This document shows positions 23,991 through 37,800 of a stretch of 64,000 nucleotides of DNA, piece by piece. Origin of the DNA: Petrolisthes cinctipes (lineage: Eukaryota; Arthropoda; Malacostraca; Decapoda; Porcellanidae); assembly GCA_033782935.1 (NCBI GenBank), contig JAWQEG010000287.1, positions 620,001 through 684,000 on the forward strand, in the 5' to 3' direction. The position numbers and the translations under genes are program-made. Below the pieces are notes generated by a model. It worked only from the letters and a program-made list of their open reading frames with translations, made no database searches and was not told the DNA's origin. Each line of letters starts with the position of its first letter. Position 1 is the stretch's first letter.

Positions 23991-26900
23991 CTCAAAATCG
24001 ATATTTTAGGTGCCCAAAGTCGATATCTCAAATTGAGGCCCAAAACACACGAAAATTCGATATTTAGGGGTCCCAGAATCGATCTGTACATGCCTACTCC
24101 GGGTTAGAGTATTTTCAATATACAGTCCCAAAACATACTGAAAATCGATCTTTTTGGTGCCCAAAAGTCGATATGTGCATGCATCTTCTGTACCCGTTTA
24201 TATCTCAAATTCAGGCTCCAAACACCCGAAAATTCGATATTTTGGGGTCCCAGAAGCGATCTGTACTTGCATACTCCGTGTTAGAGTATTTTCAAAATAC
24301 AGGCCCAAAACATTCCGAAAATCGATATTTTAGGTGCCCAAAGTCGATATATCAAATTCAGGCCCGAAACACCCGAAAATTCGGTATTTTTGGGTCTTAG
24401 AAGCGATCTGTACATTCCTACTCCTTGTTAGAATGTTTTCAAGATACAGATCCAAAACATGCTCAAAATCGATATTATAAGTGCCCAAAAGTCGATATGT
24501 GCATGCATCTTCAGTACCTGTTTATATCTCAAATTCTGGCTCAAAAAACCCGAAAATTCTATATTTTTGGGTCCCAGAAGCGATCTGTACATGCATACTC
24601 GGTGTTAGAGAATTTGAAAATACAGGCCCAAAACATGCTGAAAATCGATATTTTAGGTGACCAAAGTCAATTTGAGTATGCATCTTCTGCACCCGTTTAT
24701 ATCCCAAATTCAACCTCAAAACACCCGAAAATTTGATATTTTTTGGTCCCAGAAGTGATCTGTACATGCCTACTTAGTTCTAGAATATTTTCAAAATATA
24801 GGCCCAAAACATTCTAAAAATCGATATTTTAGGTGCCCAAAGTCGATATATCAAATTCAGTCCGTAAACACCCGAAAATTCGATATTTTGGGGTCTTAGA
24901 AGCGATCTGTACATACCTACTCCGTGTTAGAGTTTTTATAAATTACAGGCCCAAAACATACAGATAATCGATATTTTAGGTGCCCAAAAGTCGATATATG
25001 AATGCATCTTCTGTACCCGTTTATATCTCAAATTAAGGCTCCAAACACCCGAAAATTCGATATTTTGTGGTCCAAAAAGTGATCTGTACTTGCCTACTCC
25101 GTGTTTGAGTATTATCAAAATACAGGCCCAAAACATGCTGAAAATCGATATTTTAGGTGACCAAAGTCAATTTGTGTATGCATCTTCTGCACCCGTTTAT
25201 ATCCCAAATTCAACCTCAAAACACCCGAAAATTCGATATTTTTGGGTCCCAGAAGTGATCTGTACATGCCTACTTAGTTCTAGAATATATTCAAAATATA
25301 GGCCCAAAACATGCTAAAAATCGATAATTTAGGTGCCTAATGTCGATATCTCAAATTCAGGCCCAAAACGCACGAAAACCCGATATTTTGGGGTCCCAGA
25401 AGCGATCTGTACATGCCTACTCCGTATTAGAGTTTTTTCAATATACAGGCCCAAAACATACTAAAAATCGATCTTTAAGGTGCCCAAAAGTCGATGTGTG
25501 GATGCATCTTCTGTACCCGTTTATATCTCAAATTCAGGCTCCAAACACCCGAAAATTCGATATTTTGGGGTCCCAGAAGCGATCTGTACTTGCCTACTCC
25601 GTGTTAGAGTAATTTCAAAATACAGGCCCAAAACATGCTGAAAATCGATATTTTAGGTGACCAAAGTAGAGATGTGCATGCATCTTCTGTACAAGTTTAT
25701 ATCTCAAATTCAGGCTCAAAACACATAACATTTCAATATTTTGGGGTCCCAGAAGTGAGCTGTACATGCCTACTTAGTGCTAGAATATTTTTAAAATATA
25801 GGCCCAAAACATGCTAAAAATCGATATTTTAGGTGCCCAAAGTCGATATCTCAAATTCAGGCCCAAAACACCCGAAAATTCGATATTATAGGGTCCCAGA
25901 AGCGATCTGTACATGCCTACTCCGTGTTAGAGTATTTTCAATATACAGGCCCAAAACATACTGAAAATCGATCTTATAGGTGCCCAAAAGTCGATATGTG
26001 GATGTATCTTCTGTACCCGTTTATATCTCAAATTCAGGCTCCTACCACCCGAACATTCGATATTTTGGGGTCCCAGAAGCGATCTGTACTTGCCTACTCC
26101 ATGTTAGAGTATTTTCAAAATACAGGCCCAAAACATGCTGAAAATCGATATTTTAGGTGACCAAAGTCAATATGTGTATGCATCTTCCGTACCCGTTTAT
26201 ATCCCAAATTCAACCTCAAAACACCCGAAAATTCGATATTTGTTGGGTCCCAGAAGCGAACTGTACATGCCTACTCAGTGCTAGAATGTTTTCAAAATAT
26301 AGGCTCAAAACATGCTAAAAATCGATATTTTAAGTGTCCAAAGTCGATATGTGCATGCATCTTCTGTACCTGTTTATATCTCAAATTCAGGATCAAAACA
26401 CCCGAAAATTCGATATTTTGGGGTCCCAGAAGTGATCTGTACATGCCTACTTAGTGCTAGAATATTTTCAAAATATAGGTCCAAAACATGCTAAAAATCG
26501 ATATTTTATGTGCCCAAAGTCGATATCTCAAATTCAGGCCCAAAACACTCGAAAATTCGATATTTTGGGGTCCCAGAAGCGAACTGTACATGCCTACACC
26601 GTGTTAGAGTATTTTCAAAATACAGGCCCATATCTTACAGAAAATCGATCTTTTAGGTGCCCAAAAGTCGATATGTGCATGCATCTTCTGTACCCGTTTA
26701 TATCTCAAATTCAGGCTCCAAACACCCGAAAATTTGATATTTTGGGGTCCCAGAAACGATCTGTACATGCCTACTCAGATACAGGCCCAAAACATGCTGA
26801 AAATCGATATTTTAGGTGCCCAAAGTTAATATGTGTATGCATCTTCTGCACCCGTTTATATCCCAAATTCAACCTCAAAAAACCCGAACATTCGGTATTT

Positions 26901-29900
26901 TTGGGTCCTAGAAGCGATCTGTACATGCCTAGTCTTAGTTAGAATGTTTTCAAGATACAGACCCAAAACATGCTCAAAATCGATATTTTAGGTGCCCAAA
27001 GGACGATATGTGCATGCATCTTCTGTACCCGTTTATATCTCAAATTCAGGATCAAAACACCCGAAAATTTGATATTTTGTGATCCCTGAAGCGATCTGTA
27101 CATGCCTACTCAGTGCTAGAATATTTTCAAAATATATTCCCAAAACATGCTAAAAATCGATATTTTAGGTGCCCAAAGTCGATATCTCAAATTCAGGCCC
27201 AAAACACCCAAAAATTCGATATTTTGGGGTACCAGAAGCGATCTGTACATGCCTACTCCGTGTAAGAGTATTTTCAATATACAGGCCCAAAACATACTGA
27301 AAATCGATCTTTTAGGTGCCCAAAAGTCGATATGTTGATGTAACTTTTGTACCCGTTTATATCTCAAATTCAGGCTCCAAACACCCGAAAATTCGATATT
27401 TTGGGGTCCCAGAAGCGATCTGTACTTGCCTACTCCGTGTTAGTGTATTTTCAAAATACAGGCCCAAAACATGCTGAAAATCGATATTTTAGGTGACCAA
27501 AGTCAATATGTGTATGCATCTTCTGCACCCGTTTATATCCCAAATTCAACCTCAAAACACCCAAAAATTCGATATTTTTTGGGCCCCAGAAGCGAACTGT
27601 ACATGCCTACTCAGTGCTAGAAGGTTTTCAAAATATAGGCTCAAAACATGCTAAAAATCGATATTTTAAGTGTCCAAAGTCGATATGTGCATGCATCTTC
27701 TGTACCCGTTTATATCTCAAATTCAGGATCAAAACACCCGAAAATTCGATATTTTGGGGTCCCAGAAGTGATCTGTACATGCCTACTTAGTGCTAGATTA
27801 TTTTTAAAATATAGTACCAAAACATGCTAAAAATCGATATTTTAGGTGCCCAAAGTCGATATCTCAAATTCAGGTCAAAAACACCTGAAAATTCGATATT
27901 TTGGGGTCCCAGAAGCGATCTGTACATGCCTACTCCGTGTTAGAGTATTTTCAAAATACAGGCCCATAACATACTGACAATCGATCCTTTAGGTGCCCAA
28001 AAGTCGATATGTGCATGCATCTTCTGTACCCGTTTATATCTCAAATTCAGGCTCCAAACACCCGAAAATTCGATATTTTGGGGTCCCAGAAGCGATCTGT
28101 ACATGCCTACTCAGATACAGGCCCAACACATACTGAAAATCGATATTTTAGGTGCACAAAGTCAATATGTGTATGCATCTTCTGCACCCGTTTATATCCC
28201 AAATTCAACCTCAAAACACCCGAAAATTCGATATTTTTGGGTTCCAGAAGCGATCTGTACATAATACTCAGTGCTAGAATGTTTTCAAAATATAGGCTCA
28301 AAACATGCTAAAAATCGTAATTTTTAGTGTCCAAAGTCGATATGTGCATGCATCTTCTGTACCCGTTTATATCTCAAATTCAGGCTCAAAACACCCGAAA
28401 ATTCGGTATTTTTTGGTCCTAGAAGCGATCTGTACATGCCTACTCCTAGTTAGAATGTTTTCAAGATTCAGACCCAAAACATGCTCAAAATTGATATTTT
28501 AGGTGCCCAAAAGTCGATATGTGCATGCATCTTCTGTACAAGTTTATATCCCAAATTCAGGATCAAAACACCCGAAAAATTGATATTTTGGGGTCCCAGA
28601 AGCAATCTGTACATGCCTACTCAGTGCTAGAATATTTTCAAAATATAGGCCCAAAACATGCTAAAAATCGATATTTTAGGTGCCCAAAGTCGATATCTCA
28701 AATTCAGTCCCAAAACACCTGAAAATTCGATATTTTAGGGTCCCAGAAGAGATCTGTACATGCCTACTCCGTGTTAGAGTATTTTCAAAATACAGGCCCA
28801 AAACATGCTGAAAATCGATATTTTAGGTGACCAAAGTCAATATGTGTATGCATCTTCTGTACCCGTTTATATCCCAAATTCAACCTCAAAACACCCGAAA
28901 ATTCGATATTTTTTGGGTCCCAGAAGCGAACTGTACATGCCTACTCAGTGCTAGAAGGTTTTCAAAATATAGGCTCAAAACATGATAAAAATCGATATTT
29001 TAAGTGTCCAAAGTCGATATGTGCATGCATCTTCTGTACCCGTTTATATCTCAAATTCAGGATCAAAACACCCGAAAATTCGATATTTTGGGGTACCAGA
29101 AGTGATCTGTACATGCCTACTCAGTGCTAGAATGTTCTCAAAATATAGGCTCAAAACATGCTAAAAATCGATATTTTAGGTGCCTAAAGTCGATATCTCA
29201 AATTCAGGCCCAAAACAACTGAAAATTCAATATTTTGGGGTCCCACAAGCGAACTGTACATACCTACTCCGTGTTAGAGTATTTTCAAAATACAGGCCCA
29301 TAACATACTGAAAATTGATCTTTTAGGTGCCCAAAAGTCGATATGTGCATGCATCTTCTGTACCCGTTTTTATCTCAAATTCAGGCTCCAAACACCCGAA
29401 AATTCGATATTTTGGGGTCCCAGAAGCGATCTGTACATGCCTACTCAGATACAGGCCCAAAACATGCTGAAAATCGATATTTTAGGTCCCCAAAGTTAAT
29501 ATGTGTATGCATCTTCTGCACTCGTTTATATCTCAAATTCAACCTCAAAACACCCGAAAATTCGATATTTTTGGGTCCCATAAGCGATCTGCACATGTCT
29601 ACTCAGTGCTAGAATGTTTTCAAAATATAGGCTCAAAACATGCTAAAAAGAGATATTTTAAGTGTCCAAAGTCGATATGTGCATGCATCTTCTGTACCTG
29701 TTTATATCTCAAATTCATGCTCAAAACACCCGAAAATTTGGTATTTTTGGGTCTTAGTAGCGATCTGTACATTCCTACTCCTAGTTAGAATGTTTTCAAG
29801 ATACAGACCCAAAACATGCTCAAAATCGATATTTTAAGTGCCCAAAAGTCTATATGTGCATGCATCTTCAGTACCTGTTTATATCTCAAATTCAGGCTCA

Positions 29901-32900
29901 AAACACCCGAAAATTCTAAATTTTTGGGTCCCAGAAGCGATCTGTACATGCCTACTCCGTGTTAGAGTATTTTCAAGATACAGGCCCAAAACATGCTAAA
30001 AATCGATATTTTATGTGCCCAAAGTCAATATGTGCATGCATTTTCTGTACCCGTTTATATCTCAAATTCAGGCTCAAAACACCCGAAAATTCGATATTTC
30101 GGGGTCCCAGAAGCGATCTGTACATGCCTACTCAGTGCTAGAATGTTCTCAAAATATAGGCCCAAAACATGCTAAAAATCGATATTTTAGGTGCCCAAAG
30201 TCGATAATTCAAATTCAGTCCTTAAACACCCGAAAATTCGATATTTTGGGGTCTTAGACGCGATCTGTACATACCTACTCCGTGTTAGAGTTTTTAAAAA
30301 ATACAGGCCCAAAACATACAGATAATCGATATTTTTGGTGCCCAAATGTCGATATGTGAATCCATCTTCTGTACCCGTTTATATCTCAAATTCAGGCTCC
30401 AAACACCCGAAAATTCGATATTTTAAGGTCCCAAAAGTGATCTGTACTTGCCTACTCCGTGTTTGAGTATTATCAAAATACAGGCCCAAAACATGCTGAA
30501 AATCGATATTTTAGGTGACCAAAGTCAATATGTGTATGCATCTTCTGCACCCGTTTATATCACAAATTCAACCTCAAAACACCCGAAAATTCGATATTTT
30601 TTGGTCCCAGAAGTGATCTGTACATGCCTACTTAGTTCTAGAATATTTTCAAAATATAGGCCCAAAACATGCTAAAAATCGATAATTTAGGTGCCCTAAG
30701 TCGATATCTCAAATTCAGGCCCAAAACTCACGAAAACCCGATATTTTGGGGTCCCAGAAGCGATCTGTACACGCCTACTCCGTATTAGACTTTTTTTCAA
30801 TATACAGGCCCAAAACATACTGAAAATCGATCTTTAAGGTGCCCAAAAGTCGATATGTGGATGCATATTCTATACCCGTTTATATCTCAAATTCAGGCTT
30901 CAAACACCCGAAAATTCGATATTTTGGGGTCCCAGAAGCGATCTGTACTTGCCTACTCCGTGTTAGAGTATTTTCAAAATACAGGCCCAAAACATGCTGA
31001 AAATCGATATTTTAGGTTCCCAAAGTCGATATCTCAAATTCAGGCCCAAAACACCCGAAAATTCGATATTTTGGGGGCCCAGAAGCGAACTGTACATGCC
31101 TACTCCGTGTTAGAGTATTTTCAAAATACAGGCCCAAAACATACTGAAAATCGATCTTTTAGGTGCCCAAAAGTCGATATGTGCATACATCTTCTGTACC
31201 CGTTTATATCTCAAATTCAGGCTCAAAACACCCGAAAATTCGGTATTTTGGGGTCCCAGAAGCGATCTGTACATGCCTACTCAGTGCTAGAATGTTTTTA
31301 AAATATAGGCACAAAACATGATAAAAATCGATATTTTAGGTGCCCAAAGTCGATATCTCAAATTCAGGCCCTAAACACCCAAAAATTCGATATTTTGGGG
31401 TCCAAGAAGTGATCTGTACATGCCTACTTCGTGTTAGAGTATTTTCAAATTACAGGCCTAAAACTTACTGAAAATCGATCTTTTAGGTGCCCAAAAGTCG
31501 ATATGTACATGCATCTTCTGTACCCGTTTATATCTTAAATTCAGGCTCAAAACACCCGAAAATTCGGTATTTAGGGGTCTCAGAAGCGATCTGTACATGA
31601 CTACTCCGTGTTTTAGTATTTTCAATATACAGGCCCAAAACATACTGAAAATCGATCTTTTTGGTGCCCAAAAGTCGATATGTGGATGCATCTTCTGTAC
31701 CCGTTTATATCTCAAATTCAGGCTCCAAACACCCGAAAATTCGATATTTTGGGGTCCCAGAAGCGATCTATACTTGCATACTCCGTGTTAGAGTAATTTC
31801 TAAATACAGGCCCAAAACATTCTGAAAATCGATATTTTAGGTGCCCAAAGTCGATATATCAAATTCAGGCCCGAAACCCCCGAAAATTCGGTATTTTTGG
31901 GTCTTAGAAGCGATCTGTACATTCCTACACCTTGTTAGAATGTTTTCAAGATACAGACCCAAAACATGCTCAAAATCGATATTTTAGGTGCCCAAAGTTA
32001 ATATGTGCATGCATTTTCTGTACCCGTTTATATCTCAAATTCAGGATCAAAACACCCGAAAATTCGATATTTCGGGGTCCCAGAAGCGATCTGTACATGC
32101 CTACTCAGTACTAGAATGTTTTTAAAATATAGGCCCAAAACATGCTAAAAATCGATGTTCTATGTGCCCAAAGTCGATATCTCAAATTCAGTCCTTAAAC
32201 ACCCGAAAATTCGATATTTTGGGGTCTTAGAAGCGATCTGTACATACCTACTCCGTGTTAGAGTTTTTATAAAATACAGGCCCAAAACATACAGATAATC
32301 GATATTTTAGGTGCCCAAAAGTCGATATGTGAATGCATCTTCTGTACCCGTTTATATCTCAAATTCAGGCTCCAAACACCCGAAAAATCGATATATTGGG
32401 GTCCCAGAAGTGATCTGTACTTGCCTACTCCGTGTTTGAGTATTATCAAAATACAGGCCGAAAACATGCTGAAAATCGATATTTTAGGTGACCAAAGTCA
32501 ATATGTGTATGCATCTTCTGCACCCGTTTATATCCCAAATTCAACCTCAAAACACCCGAAAATTCGATATTTTTTGGTCCTAGAAGTGATCTGTACATGC
32601 CTACTTAGTTCTAGAATATTTTCAAAATATAGGCCCAAAACATGCTAAAAATCGATAATTTAGGTGCAAAAATTCGATATCTCAAATTCAGGCCCAAAAC
32701 GCACGAAAACCCGATATTTTGGGGTCCCAGAAGCGATCTGTACATGCCTACTCCGTATTAGAGTTTTTTTCAATATACAGGCCCAAAACATACTGAAAAT
32801 CAATCTTTAAGGTGCCCAAAAGTCGATATGTGGATGCATCTTCTGTACCCGTTTATATCTCAAATTCAGGCTCCAAACACCCGAAAATTCGATATTTTGG

Positions 32901-34838
32901 GGTCCCAGAAGTGATCTGTACTTGCCTACTCCGTGTTAGAGTATTTTCAAAATACAGGCCCAAAACATACTGAAAATCGATCTTTTAGGTGCCCAAAAGT
33001 CGATATGTGCATGCATCTTCTGTACCCGTTTATATATCAAATTCAGTCTCAAAACACCCGAAAATTCGGTATTTTGGGGTCCCAGAAGCGATCTGTACAT
33101 GCCTACTCAGTGCTAGAATGTTTTTAAAATATAGGCCCAAAACATGCTAAAAATCGATATTTTAGGTGCCCAAAGTCGATATCTCAAATTCAGGCCCAAA
33201 ACACCCGAAAATTCGATATTTTGGGGTCCCAGAAGCGAACTGTACATGCCTACTTCGTGTTAGAGTGTTTTCAAATTACAGGCCCAAAACTTACTGAAAA
33301 TCGATCTTTTAGGTGCCCAAAAGTCGATATGTACATGCATCTTCTGTACACGTTTATATCTCACATTGAGGCTCAAAACACCCGAAAATTCGGTATTTTG
33401 GGGTCCCAGAAGCGATCTGTACATACCTACTCCGTGTTAGAGTATTTTCAAAATACAGGCCCAAAACATGCTGAAAATCGATATTTTAGGTGACCAAAGT
33501 GGAGATGTGCATGCATCTTCTGTACCCGTTTATATCTCAAATTCAGGTTAAAAACACCCAAAATTCGATATTTTGGGGTCCCAGAAGTGAGCTGTACATG
33601 CCTACTTAGTGCTAGAATATTTTTAAAATATAGGCCCAAAACATGCTAAAAATCGATATTTTAGGTTCCCTAAGTCGATATCTCAAATTCAGGCCCAAAC
33701 CACCCGAAAATTCGATATTTTGGGGTCCCAGAAGCGAACTGTACATGCCTACTCCGTGTTAGAGTATTTTTAAAATACAGGCCCAAAACATACTGAAAAT
33801 CGATCTTTTAGGTGCCCAAAAGTCGATATGTGGATGCATCTTCTGTACCCGTTTATATCTCAAATTCAGGCTCCAAACACCCGAAAATTCGATATTTTGG
33901 GGTCCCAGAAGGGATCTGTACTTGCCTACTCCGTGTTAGAGTATTTTCAAAATACAGGCCCAAAACATGCTGAAAATCGATATTTTAGGTGACCAAAGTA
34001 GCGATGTGCATGCATCTTCTGTACCCGTTTATATCTCAAATTCAAGCTCAAAACACCCGAAAATTCGGTGTTTTGGGGTCCCAGAAGCGATCTGTACATG
34101 CCTACTCAGTGCTAGAATGTTTTTAAAATATAGGCCCAAAACATGCTAAAAATCGATATTTTAGGTGCCCAAAGTCGATATCTCAAATTCAGGCCCAAAA
34201 CACCCGAAAATTCGATATTTTGGGGTCCCAGAAGCGAACTGTACATGCCTACTTCGTGTTAGAGTGTTTTCAAATTACAGGCCCAAAACTTACTGAAAAT
34301 CGATCTTTTAGGTGCCCAAAAGTCGATATGTACATGCATCTTCTGTACCCGTTTATATCTCAAATTCAGGCTCAAAACACTAGAAAACTCGGTATTTTGG
34401 GGTCCCAGAAGCGATCTGTACATACCTAATCCGTGTTAGAGTATTTTCAAAATACAGGCCCAAAACATGCTGAAAATCGATATTATAGGTGCCCAAAGTC
34501 AATATGTGTATGCATCTTCTGCACCCGTTTATATCCCAAATTCAACCTCAAAACACCTGAAAATTCGATATTTTTTGGTCCCAGAAGCGATCTGTACATG
34601 CCTACTCAGTGCTAGAATGTTTTCAAAATATAGGCTCAAAACATGTAAAAATTCGATATTTTAAGTTTACAAAGTCGATATGTGCATGCATCTTCTGTAC
34701 CCGTTTATATCTCAAATTCAGGCTCAACACACCCAAAATTCGATATTTTGGGGTCCCAGAAGTGATCTGTACATGCCTACTTAGTGCTAGAATATTTTCA
34801 AAATATAGGCCCAAAACATGCTAAAAATCGATTTTTTA
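23985..34838 (+). repeat. Giant HOR, older copy (about 10.9 kb)
   Basis: Monomer order and rare variants follow those of 34,839-46,473, but with more base differences and whole-monomer gains and losses. The offset to the next copy runs 11,165 (24,021), 10,843 (24,936-25,635), 10,342 (26,312-27,147), 10,166 (27,648-28,009), 10,343 (28,519), 10,520 (28,948-29,343), 10,667 (29,959-30,448), about 10,842 (31,300), 11,017 (31,932), 11,370 (32,421) and 10,517 (33,967-34,609). Nearly all steps equal sums of 147 and 175-177. Near its end it contains its own 999-bp repetition (33,221 and 34,220). Confidence 0.8.
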
Positions 34839-37800
34839 GGTGCCCAAAAGTCGATATGTGCATGCATCTTCTGTACCCGTTTATATCTCAAATTCAGGCT
34901 TCAAACACCCGAAAATTTGATATTTTGGGGTCCCAGAAACGATCTGTACATGCCTACTCAGATACAGGCCCAAAACATGCTGAAAATCGATATTTTAGGT
35001 GCCCAAAGTTAATATGTGTATGCATCTTCTGCACACGTTTATATCCCAAATTCAACCTAAAAAAACCCTAACATTCGGTATTTTTGGGTCCTAGAAGCGA
35101 TCTGTACATGCCTACTCTTAGTTAGAATGTTTTCAAGATACAGACCCAAAACATGCTCAAAATCGATATTTTAGGTGCCCAAAGTCGATATCTCAAATTG
35201 AGGCCCAAAACACACGAAAATTCGATATTTAGGGGTCCCAGAATCGATCTGTACATGCCTACTCCGTGTTAGAGTATTTTCAATATACAGGCCCAAAACA
35301 TACTGAAAATCGATCTTTTTGGTGCCCAAAAGTCGATATGTGCATCCATCTTCTGTACCCGTTTATATCTCAAATTCAGGCTTCAAACACCCGAAAATTC
35401 GATATTTTTGGGGTCCCAGAAGTGATCTGTACATGCCTACTCCGTGTTAGAGAATTTTCAAAATACAGGCCCAAAACATGCTGAAAATCGATATTTTATG
35501 TGCCCAAAGTCAATATGTGCATGCATTTTCTGTACCCGTTTATATCTCAAATTCAGGCTCAAAACACCCGAAAATTCGATATATCGGGGTCCCAGAAGCG
35601 ATCTGTACATGCCTACTCAGTGCTAGAATTTTTTCAAAATATAGGTCCAAAACATGCTAAAATTCGATATTTTAGGTGCCCAAAGTCGATTTCTCAAATT
35701 CAGTCCGTAAACACCCGAAAATTCGATATTTTGGGGTCTTAGAAGCGATCTGTACATACCTACTCCGTGTTAGAGTTTTTATAAATTACAGGCCCAAAAC
35801 ATACAGATAATCGATATTTTAGGTGCCCAAAAGTCGATATGTGAATGCATCTTCTGTACCCGTTTATATCTCAAATTCAGGCTCCAACAACCCGAAAATT
35901 TGATATTTTGGGGTCCCAGAAGTGATCTGTACTTGCCTACTCCGTGTTTGAGTATTATCAAAATACAGGCCCAAAACATGCTGAAAATCGATATTTTTGG
36001 TGACCAAAGTCAATTTGTGTATGCATCTTCTGCACACGTTTATATCCCAAATTCAACCTCAAAACACCCGAAAATTCGATATTTTTGGGTCCCAGAAGTG
36101 ATCTGTACATGCCTACTTAGTTCTAGAATATTTTCAAAATATAGGCCCAAAACATGCTAAAAATCGATAATTTAGGTGCCCAAAGTCGATATCTCAAATT
36201 CAGGCCCAAAACGAACGAAAACCCGATATTTTGGGGTCCGAGAAGCGATCTGTACATGCCTACTCCGTATTAGAGTTTCTTCAATATACAGGCCCAAAAC
36301 ATACTGAAAATCGATCTTTAAGGTGCCCAAAAGTCGATATGTGCATGCATCTTCTGTACCCGTTTATATCTCAAATTCAGGCTCCAAACACCCGAAAATT
36401 CGATATTTTGGGGTCCCAGAAGCGATCTGTACTTGCCTACTCCGTGTTAGAGTAATTTCAAAATACAGGCCCAAAACATGCTGAAAATCGATATTTTAGG
36501 TGACCAAAGTAGAGATGTGCATGCATCTTCTGTACCCGTTTATATCTCAAATTCAGGCTCAAAACACATAAAATTTCGATATTTTGGGGTCCCAGAAGTG
36601 AGCTGTACATGCCTACTTATTGCTAGAATGTTTTCAAAATATAGGCTCAAAACATGCTAAAAATCGATATTTTAAGTGTCCAAAGTCGATATGTGCATGC
36701 ATCTTCTGTACCCGTTTATATCTCAAATTCAGGATCAAAACACCCGAAAATTCGATATTTTGGGGTCCCAGAAGTGATCTGTATATGCCTACTTAGTGCT
36801 AGAATATTTTCAAAATATAGGCCCAAAGCATGCTAAAAATCGATATTTTATGTGCCCAAAGTCGATATCTCAAATTCAGGCCCAAAACACCCGAGAATTC
36901 GATATTTTGGGGTCCCAGAAGCGAACTGTACATGCCTACTCCGTGTTAGAGTATTTTCAAAATACAGGCCCATATCATACTGAAAATCGATCTTTTAGGT
37001 GCCCATAAGTCGATATGTGCATGCATCTTCTGTACCCGTTTATATCTCAAATTCAGGCTCCAAACACCCGAAAATTTGATATTTTGGGGTCCCAGAAACG
37101 ATCTGTACATGCCTACTTAGATACAGGCGCAAAACATGCTGAAAATCGATATTTTAGGTGCCCAAAGTTAATATGTGTATGCATCTTCTGCACTCGTTTA
37201 TATCCCAAATTCAACCTCAAAAAACCCGAACATTCGGTATTTTTGGGTCCTAGAAGCGATCTGTACATGCCTACTCTTAGTTAGAATGTTTTCAAGATAC
37301 AGACCCAAAACATGTTAAAAATCGATATTTTAGGTGCCCAAAAGACGATATGTGCATGCATCTTCTGTACCCGTTTATATCTCAAATTCAGGATCAAAAC
37401 ACCCGAAAATTTGATATTTTGTGGTCCCTGAAGCGATCTGTACATGCCTACTCAGTGCTAGAATATTTTCAAAATATATTCCCAAAACATGCTAAAAATC
37501 GATATTTTAGGTGCCCAAAGTCGATATATCAAATTCAGGCCCAAAACACCCAAAAATTCGATATTTTGGGGTACCAGAAGCGATCTGTACATGCCTACTC
37601 CGTGTAAGAGTATTTTCAATATACAGGCCCAAAACATACTGAAAATCGATATTTTAGGTGCCCAAAAGTCGATATGTTGATGTATCTTCTGCACCCGTTT
37701 ATATCCCAAATTCAACCTCAAAACACCCGAAAAATCGATATTTTTTGGGCCCCAGAAGCGAACTGTACATGCCTACTCAGTGCTAAAAGGTTTTCAAAAT

